In this document: piece after piece, positions 57,350 through 64,000 of the stretch
Position numbering within the stretch: the first letter of the stretch is position 1
Layout of the letters: each line of letters opens with the position of its first letter
Assembly: GCA_902609855.1 (NCBI GenBank)
Contig: CACLTL010000003.1
Location: 48,001 to 112,000, forward strand
Direction: 5' to 3'
Origin: an uncultured Pelagibacteraceae bacterium
GTDB taxonomy: Bacteria > Pseudomonadota > Alphaproteobacteria > Pelagibacterales > Pelagibacteraceae
DNA: 64,000 bases
Translations under genes and position numbers: made by a program
The notes under the pieces: model-generated
Seen by the model: the letters and a program-made list of their open reading frames with translations, nothing else
Databases searched by the model: none
What the model was told of the DNA's origin: nothing

Positions 57350-58795
57350 TTATGCCGCTACTACTGATTTGTTTTTATTTGCTTTCAATTGTAAATATTT
57401 TTCAATTTGAACAGCAGCGTCTCTACCGTCTCTGATTGCCCAAACTACTAGTGATGCTCCTCTAACAATATCTCCTGCTGCAAATACTCCGTCTAAATTA
57501 GTTTGCATTGATTTCAAATCAATTTTTAGAGTCCCCCATTGTGAAACAACTAATTCTTTAGCATTAAATAACTTAGGTAGGTTTTCAGGATCAAATCCTA
57601 AAGATTTGATTACAAGATCTGCCTGGATATTATATTCAGACCCCTTTTCAATTTCTGGTCTTCTCCTCCCTGATGAGTCAGGTTCACCTAATTTCATTTT
57701 ATTAACTTCCACTGCTTCGACTTTCTTTGTTCCGATGAAACTTTTTGGACTTGTTAACCAAACAAATTCTACCCCTTCTTCAATTGCATTTCCTACTTCT
57801 CTTGCAGAACCTGGCATATTTTCTCGATCGCGTCTATATAAGCATTTAACTGATTTTGCTTTTTGTCTTACTGATGTTCTTACACAGTCCATTGCTGTGT
57901 CGCCTCCACCAATTACAACAACATTTTTTCCTTCAGCATTTAATGTACCGTCGTCGAATAATTTTACTTTGTCACCTAAACCTTTTCTGTTAGATGCAGT
58001 TAAAAAATCCATTGCAGGGAAAATATTTTGAAGGTTGTGACCAGGTATATTTATTTCTCTAGCTTTATAAACTCCTGTTGAAATCAGTATTGCATCGTGT
58101 TTTTCTTTAAGTTCATACAAAGTTTTGTCTTTTCCAACTTCAAAGTTTTGAACAAATTTAATACCAGAGTCTTTGAGCAGTTTTGTTCTTCTTTCGACAA
58201 CAAATTTTTCCAATTTGAAATTTGGAATACCATAAATTAGGAGTCCACCTGGTCTATCGTATCTATCATAAATGGTAACTTGATAACCTGATTTTCGAAG
58301 TTCTTCAGCGCAAGCCATTCCAGCAGGACCAGCTCCGATAATTCCAACAGATTGTTTTAGTTCTCTTTTGACCTTAAAAGGTTTTACCCACCCTTTTTCC
58401 CAAGCAGTGTCTGTAATATATTTTTCTATAGATCCTATTGTTACAGTGCCATGACCTGATTGCTCTATCACACAATTACCCTCGCATAGCCTATCTTGAG
58501 GACAGATTCTACCGCACACCTCCGGCATATTATTTGTGCTCTGAGATACTTCGTAAGCTTCTTTGAGACGGCCCTCTGCAGTTAATTTAAGCCAATCTGG
58601 AATATTATTCCCTAGCGGGCAATGAATCTGACAAAAAGGTACTCCACACTGAGAACATCTACTGGATTGTTCAGTAGCTTTATTAGTAATAAATTCTTTA
58701 TAAATTTCATTAAAATCACCTTTTCTTTTATTTGTAACTCTTTTCTCAGGTGTCTCTTGTTTAATATCTACAAACTGCAACATTTTTTTATTCAT
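57350..58795 (-). CDS. gltD: Glutamate synthase (NADPH) small subunit
   Basis: A 481-residue FAD/NADPH subunit that passes electrons to GltB. The N-terminal 4Fe-4S region has RCSQCGVPFCQIHCPLGNNIP and CGRICPQDRLCEGNC. The FAD motif is VGIIGAGPAGMACAEEL, the NADPH motif VVVIGGGDTAMDC, and VFAAGDIVRGASLVVWAIRDGRDAA ends the fold. It precedes gltB in the operon, the reverse of the order I know from enterics. Its upstream gap of 165 bases to uppP is the largest in the window. Confidence 0.97.
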   Translation of the reverse strand: MNKKMLQFVDIKQETPEKRVTNKRKGDFNEIYKEFITNKATEQSSRCSQCGVPFCQIHCPLGNNIPDWLKLTAEGRLKEAYEVSQSTNNMPEVCGRICPQDRLCEGNCVIEQSGHGTVTIGSIEKYITDTAWEKGWVKPFKVKRELKQSVGIIGAGPAGMACAEELRKSGYQVTIYDRYDRPGGLLIYGIPNFKLEKFVVERRTKLLKDSGIKFVQNFEVGKDKTLYELKEKHDAILISTGVYKAREINIPGHNLQNIFPAMDFLTASNRKGLGDKVKLFDDGTLNAEGKNVVVIGGGDTAMDCVRTSVRQKAKSVKCLYRRDRENMPGSAREVGNAIEEGVEFVWLTSPKSFIGTKKVEAVEVNKMKLGEPDSSGRRRPEIEKGSEYNIQADLVIKSLGFDPENLPKLFNAKELVVSQWGTLKIDLKSMQTNLDGVFAAGDIVRGASLVVWAIRDGRDAAVQIEKYLQLKANKNKSVVAA

Positions 58796-58960
58796 AATGA
58801 TGTTAATTAAGTTAAGATTTTAAGTAATGATAGTATTTAAAGGTCAATATTAGTTACCTTTATTATAAAAAGCCCAAAAAACTAATGTCTTTTTTTGCAT
58901 ACCTGATATGCATTTGTAATTGCCAACAAAAAAACAAGCTTTAATTTTATTTTTTTTATA

Positions 58961-59719
58961 GTGATTGAAATTATTATTTTATCTTTTATTCAAGGTATAA
59001 CAGAATTTTTACCCATAAGCTCTTCTTCGCATCTAATTTTAGTTTCAGATTATCTTCAGTTTGACAATCAAAGCCTTTCAATAGATGTAAGTCTGCATAT
59101 AGGTTCATTTTTCGCAGTGGTAATATACTTTTATAAAGACATCACAAATTTTTTTGAAAATAAACTTATTTTTTTTAAAATTCTTATTTCTTCTATTCCA
59201 GTTATGATTGTTGGTTTTTTTCTAACTCAATATGAGATTATAAATAAAATTAGAAATTTAGAAACAATAGCATGGATGACAATAATATTTGGAATTTTAC
59301 TCTATATAAGTGACAGGCTTAATGTAAAAAAAAATATAAAAGATAACTTTGACTATAAGTCAGCTTTATTTATAGGTTTTCTTCAAGTCCTATCTCTTGT
59401 ACCAGGTGTTAGTAGATCTGGTATAGCTATTACTGCGGCAAGGCTATTAAACTTTAAAAGAACCGAGTCAGCAAAAATATCTTTTTTAATTTCGATTCCT
59501 ATTTTAGCGGCTGTTTCAATTTTTGGTTTTAAAAATTTGATATTTTCGGAAAATCTAGAATTTACTAGATTAAATTTATTATCAATTTTAGTTTCTTTTA
59601 TTTTTTCATTTTTAACAATTAAATATTTTTTAAAATATATTAAGAAATTTAATTTAAATGTTTTTGTTTATTATAGATTATGCTTAGGGACAGTGCTTAT
59701 AGTTTTATCTTATTTATAA
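58961..59719 (+). CDS. uppP: Undecaprenyl-diphosphatase
   Basis: Recycles the lipid carrier undecaprenyl diphosphate to the monophosphate for peptidoglycan and other glycans. Length 252. The start is GTG (reading MIEIIILSFIQGITEFLPIS). Conserved blocks are QGITEFLPISSSSHLILV with the catalytic Glu and the SSSSH serines, and VPGVSRSGIAITAARLL. About eight hydrophobic helices. Divergent from gltD; tRNA-Arg is 131 bases downstream on the other strand. Confidence 0.95.
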   Translation: MIEIIILSFIQGITEFLPISSSSHLILVSDYLQFDNQSLSIDVSLHIGSFFAVVIYFYKDITNFFENKLIFFKILISSIPVMIVGFFLTQYEIINKIRNLETIAWMTIIFGILLYISDRLNVKKNIKDNFDYKSALFIGFLQVLSLVPGVSRSGIAITAARLLNFKRTESAKISFLISIPILAAVSIFGFKNLIFSENLEFTRLNLLSILVSFIFSFLTIKYFLKYIKKFNLNVFVYYRLCLGTVLIVLSYL

Positions 59720-59850
59720 AATAAAAGTTAAGATTATTAGAATAATGAAGGTAATAAGAAAAAATATGATTACGGAATTTTTTAAAGATAAATTTGAAAA
59801 TATTTTCATTAAAACAATTTATAATTTTTATAAAAAAAATCAATTAATTT

Positions 59851-59927
59851 TGGTGCGCCTGCTAGGATTTGAACCCAGAACCTCCTGGTCCGTAGCCAAG
59901 CGCTCTATCCAGTTGAGCTACAGGCGC
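59851..59927 (-). tRNA. tRNA-Arg (anticodon ACG)
   Basis: A 77-base tRNA with encoded CCA. Acceptor GCGCCTG / CAGGCGC is fully paired; the D arm is GCTCAACTGGATAGAGC with a normal GG, the anticodon stem CTTGG / CCAGG and loop CTACGGA give ACG (A34 is normally edited to inosine by TadA), and the T loop is TTCAAAT. Position 73 is A. Convergent with uppP and divergent from the O-antigen ligase-like gene. Confidence 0.97.
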
Positions 59928-59982
59928 ATTAAATTAAATAACTTATTATTGATCAAAATCTTATTTAATCTACTATTAAAAT

Positions 59983-61278
59983 ATGACTATTAAAAAAGAA
60001 TTATTAATAAATTTATTAATATTTTCAATTCCTTTTGCCTTTATTGCAGGGAATTTGGTAATAAATTTAAATATCATATTAATTTTATTATTTTCTATTT
60101 TATTTTATGGGCTTAAAATATTTAAAGAAAAGTTTGAAATTATCGACAAAGTTATATTAATTTTTTTTTTATATATTTGTGCAAATGGCGTAGTGAATAG
60201 CTTTCCTGATCCAAATGAATCAAAAACAATTTTAATTAAATCTTTGACTTATCTGCGATTTTTATTTTTATATTTTGTAATAAAATTTTTAGTAATTAAT
60301 AACATTATAAATTATAAATATTTTTTTCTATCTATTGGAGCGGCTAGTATATTTGTTGTTTTAGATTTATTTTTGCAATTTTCTTTTGGAAAAGATATTT
60401 TTGGTTATGTTGTAAAAGATCCAAGAAGATTAGGTGGGCCTTTTGGCGACGAACTAATAGCAGGTGGTTACATTCAAAGATTTTATATTTTTGCAATATA
60501 CTTTACTCTAATATTTCTAAATTTTAGAAGTAAACTTCAAAAAAATATTTTAATATTTTTTCTAATATCTTTATTTTTTTTAGGTGCAGTTATAGCTGGT
60601 AACCGTATGCCTTTAGTATTATTTCTTATGTCAATAATTCTATTTTTTTCTGTTGAACAATTGTTTAGAAAAAAATTTTTAATTCTTTTCCCAATTATCT
60701 GTTTAATGTTATTTATTCCAATTAAATTAAATAAAAATTTTTATGATCATTATCAGGGTTTCGTTTCTAGAAGTGTTGAAATGAATGAATATCTTTTAAA
60801 ACGTTTTAATTATTTTAATAAGGAAAAAATAGAAACTTTACCAAATACTTATACAAAAGAAATTGAAACAGGAGTATTAACATGGCAGCAAAATAAATAT
60901 TTAGGCGGTGGTATTAAATCATTTTATTTTAATTGCTCCAAAATCGAAAACTCTGTGATGGATCAATATGGCGGAACAAATTGTAATCAACATCCCCACA
61001 ATTATTATTTACATATTGCAAGCGAACTAGGTTTATTGGGAATATTTTTTTCTATTACAATTTTTTTCCTTTTAGTAATGCAATCATTATCAATAATTTT
61101 TACATCAAAAATTAATGAAAAAAAAATTTTAGTTCCTTTTTTTATCGTTTTTTTAGTTGAAATTTTTCCTTTAAAAACGTCTGGAGGCTTTTTTACTACT
61201 ACAAATTCTACATTTTTATTTATAATAATTTCATTTATTATTGGCTGTATACAAATTAAAAAAATCAAATATGAATAA
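59983..61278 (+). CDS. O-antigen ligase/polymerase-like membrane protein
   Basis: A 431-residue protein with about 10-12 hydrophobic helices. The Wzy_C-type periplasmic loop lies around residues 255-345, with TWQQNKYLGGG and the conserved NQHPHNYYLHIASELGLLG. Either a ligase joining O-antigen to lipid A core or a polymerase is possible from sequence alone. It is among the lowest in G+C here. Overlaps the thiolase start by eight bases. Surface-polysaccharide role is likely given four glycosyltransferases and uppP nearby. Confidence 0.88.
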   Translation: MTIKKELLINLLIFSIPFAFIAGNLVINLNIILILLFSILFYGLKIFKEKFEIIDKVILIFFLYICANGVVNSFPDPNESKTILIKSLTYLRFLFLYFVIKFLVINNIINYKYFFLSIGAASIFVVLDLFLQFSFGKDIFGYVVKDPRRLGGPFGDELIAGGYIQRFYIFAIYFTLIFLNFRSKLQKNILIFFLISLFFLGAVIAGNRMPLVLFLMSIILFFSVEQLFRKKFLILFPIICLMLFIPIKLNKNFYDHYQGFVSRSVEMNEYLLKRFNYFNKEKIETLPNTYTKEIETGVLTWQQNKYLGGGIKSFYFNCSKIENSVMDQYGGTNCNQHPHNYYLHIASELGLLGIFFSITIFFLLVMQSLSIIFTSKINEKKILVPFFIVFLVEIFPLKTSGGFFTTTNSTFLFIIISFIIGCIQIKKIKYE

Positions 61279-62449
61279 AAATAAAATAATTATTACTTCT
61301 GCTCTGAGAACCGCTGTTGGATCTCTTAGTAAAACTCTTAAAAATATTAGTGCTGAAGATCTAGGGTCAGCTGTGATAAAGGAAGTGTTAAAAGAATCAA
61401 AAATATTGGGTAAAGATATTGACGAAGTAATTATAGGGCAAGTTCTCACCGGAGGATCGGGTCAAAATCCAGCCAGACAATCTGCAATTAAGTCTGGAAT
61501 ACCTAAAGAAGTGCCTGCATTTATAGTTAACCAAGTTTGTGGGTCTGGACTACGATCTGTTGCATCTGGTTTTCAAAGTATTAAATCTGGTGACTCAAAA
61601 ATAGTATTAGCAGGTGGGCAAGAAAATATGTCTTTAGCTCCACATGCTATTCAACTTAGAGACGGCAAGAAACTAGGTGATGCAGAATTGATAGACACAA
61701 TGATCAAAGATGGATTATGGGATGCGTTTCATGGTTATCACATGGGTATTACTGCAGAAAATGTAGCTGAAAAATATCAAATTACGCGAAAGGAACAAGA
61801 TAAATTTGCATTTAACTCTCAAGAAAAAGCGCTAAGAGCGCAGAAACAAAATAAATTTAAAGATGAAATAATTAATTTTAAAATCAAATCGAAAAATTCT
61901 GAACTAGATTTTAATAAAGATGAGCATCCAAGAGAAGGCTTAAATTTAGAATCTTTATCTAGACTTAAACCTGTATTTAAAAAAGATGGGACAGTAACAG
62001 CTGGTAATGCATCTGGAATTAATGATGGTGCTGCTGCTGTAACGTTGATGTCTGAGGATGAAGCTAAAAAAAGAAATATTAATAAATTAGTTTCTATAAA
62101 ATCATGGGCTAGCTGTGGTGTTGAACCAGCTTTAATGGGAACGGGACCAATACCATCATCAAAAAAAGCTTTAGAGTTAGCTGGATGGAACATTAAAGAT
62201 GTAGATTTATTTGAAATTAATGAGGCTTTTGCAGCTCAAAGCATTGCTGTGTTAAAGACACTTTCAATACCAGAGGAAAAAGTAAACGTTAACGGTGGCG
62301 CTATTGCTTTAGGGCACCCTATAGGAGCATCTGGAACTAGAATACTAGTTTCATTAATACATGAAATGATTAAGCGTGATGTAAAAAAAGGTTTAGCAAC
62401 TCTTTGTATTGGCGGCGGCATGGGTATTGCTATGTGTGTTGAAAGATAA
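61271..62449 (+). CDS. Acetyl-CoA acetyltransferase (thiolase)
   Basis: A 392-residue thiolase; I chose the ATG at 61271 because the N-terminus [19 protein letters not shown] is typical, while a TTG 30 bases upstream lies inside the previous gene. Nucleophile Cys90 is in [14 protein letters not shown], the His in [17 protein letters not shown] and the second Cys in [13 protein letters not shown]. It makes or cleaves acetoacetyl-CoA. Nearby acetoacetyl-CoA synthetase (63457) makes an acetoacetate-to-acetyl-CoA route plausible; PHB synthesis is not indicated. Confidence 0.95.
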   Translation: MNKNKIIITSALRTAVGSLSKTLKNISAEDLGSAVIKEVLKESKILGKDIDEVIIGQVLTGGSGQNPARQSAIKSGIPKEVPAFIVNQVCGSGLRSVASGFQSIKSGDSKIVLAGGQENMSLAPHAIQLRDGKKLGDAELIDTMIKDGLWDAFHGYHMGITAENVAEKYQITRKEQDKFAFNSQEKALRAQKQNKFKDEIINFKIKSKNSELDFNKDEHPREGLNLESLSRLKPVFKKDGTVTAGNASGINDGAAAVTLMSEDEAKKRNINKLVSIKSWASCGVEPALMGTGPIPSSKKALELAGWNIKDVDLFEINEAFAAQSIAVLKTLSIPEEKVNVNGGAIALGHPIGASGTRILVSLIHEMIKRDVKKGLATLCIGGGMGIAMCVER

Positions 62450-62460
62450 ATTGTTTTTCA

Positions 62461-63354
62461 ATGGAACTTCCGGTTGTTAATCACCCTGATTACGTTGCTA
62501 AAATTAACGATGATAATAAATTTCCCATTAAAAAATTCGGTGCTCTAGCCGAACATTTAATTAAAGAGGGTGTAGTAAAAAAATTTTATATTCCTCAAGA
62601 GTGCTCTACAGAAACTATGAAAACATCACATTCATTAGAATATATTAACCATATTAGAAATAAGACTTTAGATATTAAACTTCAAAAAAAAATTGGCTTT
62701 CCAATCAATGATAGTGTTGTGAGAAGATCCTTTGTCGCAACCGGTGGAACTGTTCTTGCTAGTAAACTTGCTTTAGATTCAAAACTAGCATGTAATACTG
62801 CAGGTGGTAGTCATCATGCTACATTCGATTGTGGTGCCGGTTATTGTGTTTTTAATGATGTTGCTGTAGCAGCAAATTATTTAAAAAATAAAAACTACGC
62901 TAAAAAAATACTTATAATTGATTTAGATGTACACCAAGGAAACGGTAATTCAGAAATATTTAAAAATGATCCAAATATTCTTACATTTAGTATGCACTGT
63001 GCATCAAATTATCCTGCAAAAAAATCAAAGAGCGATATTGATATTGAACTCAAAGATAAAATGGAAGACGAAGAATATCTAAATATTCTGCATAAAAATT
63101 TAAAAGAACTCAATAAAAATAAGTATGATTTTGTATTTTATGTAGCTGGAGTTGATATTCATATTGAAGATCGTTTAGGCAAACTAAAAATTACTGACGA
63201 TGGAATTAATAAAAGAGATCAAATGGTAATTGAAAATTTTTACTCAAAAAACACTTCATTGTGCGGTGTTTTGGGTGGGGGCTACAATAAGAGTTTTGAA
63301 AAACTTATTGAGCTTCACTCAATGTTACACAAAAATTGTGCTAAAATTATTTAA
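62461..63354 (+). CDS. Histone deacetylase-fold hydrolase
   Basis: A 297-residue member of the arginase/deacetylase superfamily. TAGGSHHATFDCGAGYCVFNDVAVAANYL contains the catalytic His pair, and IIDLDVHQGNGN the zinc Asp and His; YVAGVDIH gives the third Asp, and GVLGGGYN the Tyr loop. Length is close to AcuC/HDAC-like bacterial enzymes. Substrate could be acetylated protein, polyamine or another acyl amide. It sits 12 bases after the thiolase gene, likely cotranscribed. Confidence 0.9.
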   Translation: MELPVVNHPDYVAKINDDNKFPIKKFGALAEHLIKEGVVKKFYIPQECSTETMKTSHSLEYINHIRNKTLDIKLQKKIGFPINDSVVRRSFVATGGTVLASKLALDSKLACNTAGGSHHATFDCGAGYCVFNDVAVAANYLKNKNYAKKILIIDLDVHQGNGNSEIFKNDPNILTFSMHCASNYPAKKSKSDIDIELKDKMEDEEYLNILHKNLKELNKNKYDFVFYVAGVDIHIEDRLGKLKITDDGINKRDQMVIENFYSKNTSLCGVLGGGYNKSFEKLIELHSMLHKNCAKII

Positions 63355-63456
63355 ACTCAGTCCCAAATGCCTTTATAGGAGTTCCAGGGTTTGAGACCGA
63401 GCTTAATCTAAAATTATCTCTCTGTTTGAAAAGAGTGAATACTAGAAAATGACGCG

Positions 63457-64000
63457 CTACAATTTTAGCTGTGACAAGTTTTCAAAAAATTTTAAACTTT
63501 CAGGATTGGCTATTGCCTCTTTATTATTGATATTTTCCCCGTGAATTACTTTTCTAACCGCAAGTTCAACTATTTTACCACTTTTTGTCCTAGGAATTTC
63601 TGGAACTTTAATTATTATTGAAGGAACATGTTTCGGAGAACAGTTTTTTCTTATTCTTGATTTAATCAATTTTATTTTTTCATCATCTAACTCTTCATTG
63701 TTTTTAGTTGTAATAAACAAGACAATCCTTACATCATCATTATAATCTTGCCCTACAACTAGCCCTTCGGTAATGAAATCGATGTCTTCAACTTGTTGAT
63801 AAATTTCTGATGTTCCTATTCTTACACCTCCGGGGTTTAACGTAGCATCAGATCGTCCTCTCATGATAAAACCATTATTTATAGTTCGCTCAATGAAATC
63901 ACCATGATGCCAAATATTTTCAAATTTATTGAAATAAGCCTTATGATATTTTTGTCCGTCATCATCACCCCAAAACTTTACGGGCATGGATGGAAAAGGT
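63457..64000 (-). CDS. Acetoacetyl-CoA synthetase, C-terminal part (runs off window)
   Basis: Only the last 181 codons are visible; the gene extends past base 64000. PFPSMPVKFWGDDDGQKY, HGDFIERTINNGFIMRGRSDATLNPGGVRIGTSEIY and the catalytic lysine region IPRTKSGKIVELAVRKVIHG match acetoacetate-CoA ligase of the ANL superfamily. The end, NPESLKFFENL, is typical of this subfamily rather than acetyl-CoA synthetase. Convergent with the deacetylase-fold gene across 102 bases that contain a further open frame discussed separately. Confidence 0.9.
   Translation of the reverse strand, partial: PFPSMPVKFWGDDDGQKYHKAYFNKFENIWHHGDFIERTINNGFIMRGRSDATLNPGGVRIGTSEIYQQVEDIDFITEGLVVGQDYNDDVRIVLFITTKNNEELDDEKIKLIKSRIRKNCSPKHVPSIIIKVPEIPRTKSGKIVELAVRKVIHGENINNKEAIANPESLKFFENLSQLKL

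Noticed and set aside
58796-58960. A possible riboswitch or short gene in the largest gap (gltD/uppP)
   Set aside because: Only a 19-codon frame (MSFFAYLICICNCQQKNKL) and AT-rich runs are visible, with no strong pairing. It is best read as two divergent promoters.
59745-59993. An 82-codon open frame across the tRNA-Arg region
   Set aside because: Its central part (LVRLLGFEPRTSWSVAKRSI) is the plus-strand translation of the tRNA-Arg gene, a known source of false proteins.

Overview
The window is a stretch of chromosome from a streamlined, very AT-rich marine alphaproteobacterium, most likely of the SAR11 clade (Pelagibacterales). I infer this from the low G+C (by eye near 30%), the lysine/isoleucine/asparagine-rich proteins, gene spacing near zero and several gene orders typical of Alphaproteobacteria: murA-DUF2948-hisD-infA, argJ/secA, rpmH-rnpA-yidD-yidC, dapD-dapE beside truA-fmt-def, aroK-aroB-BolA-J-domain-cobS-cobT-rpmB, and infC-rpmI-rplT-pheS-pheT. 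No gap between genes exceeds about 165 bases, and I see no insertion sequence, prophage, CRISPR array, integrase or rRNA gene.

Layout. 1-4002: ispG (cut by the window edge), lysC, ubiG, a DUF1178 protein and argJ. 4047-8142: secA, a photolyase and an unusual tRNA-Phe. 8142-12026: a leftward operon infA/hisD/DUF2948/murA/dcd led by a 35-residue basic peptide. 12036-14867: two small proteins, a DUF255 thioredoxin-like protein and a TVP38-type membrane protein. 14918-21299: a rightward operon for ribosome/membrane-insertion functions (rpmH, rnpA, yidD, yidC) running into argB, a HAD nucleotidase, dapD, dapE and a SET-domain methyltransferase, followed by a family 2 glycosyltransferase. 22033-26135 (leftward): truA, fmt, def, a large periplasmic protein of unknown function and a small membrane protein. 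26208-31378: aroK, aroB, a convergent BolA gene, then a J-domain/CobS/CobT module. 31375-34893 (leftward): a queuosine-precursor transporter, rpmB, pyrD and class I lysyl-tRNA synthetase. 34987-38544: trkH, an AmpG-like transporter and an NlpC/P60 hydrolase. 38646-41638: tRNA-Ser and three surface-sugar genes. 41638-51207 (leftward): a translation block (lepA, pheT, pheS, rplT, rpmI, infC, thrS) headed by another glycosyltransferase. 51244-58795: an alpha/beta hydrolase, a Rossmann epimerase-like protein and glutamate synthase (gltD then gltB). 58961-64000: uppP, tRNA-Arg, an O-antigen ligase-like protein, thiolase, a histone-deacetylase-fold hydrolase and the C-terminal part of acetoacetyl-CoA synthetase.

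How they work together. Most genes are core housekeeping: the lysine/diaminopimelate branch (lysC, dapD, dapE), arginine (argJ, argB), chorismate (aroK, aroB), ammonia assimilation (gltBD), translation and its quality control, secretion and membrane insertion (secA, yidC, yidD), and cell-envelope building and recycling (murA, uppP, AmpG, NlpC, glycosyltransferases, ligase). Thiolase and acetoacetyl-CoA synthetase suggest use of acetoacetate.

The items most worth a second look are a tRNA-Phe in which both partners of a near-universal D-loop/T-loop contact are altered and whose first base is the last base of the infA stop codon; a CobS/CobT/J-domain module in a lineage thought not to make B12; a SET-domain methyltransferase translationally coupled to the diaminopimelate genes; several unannotated small proteins; and two G+C-richer convergent intergenic segments.
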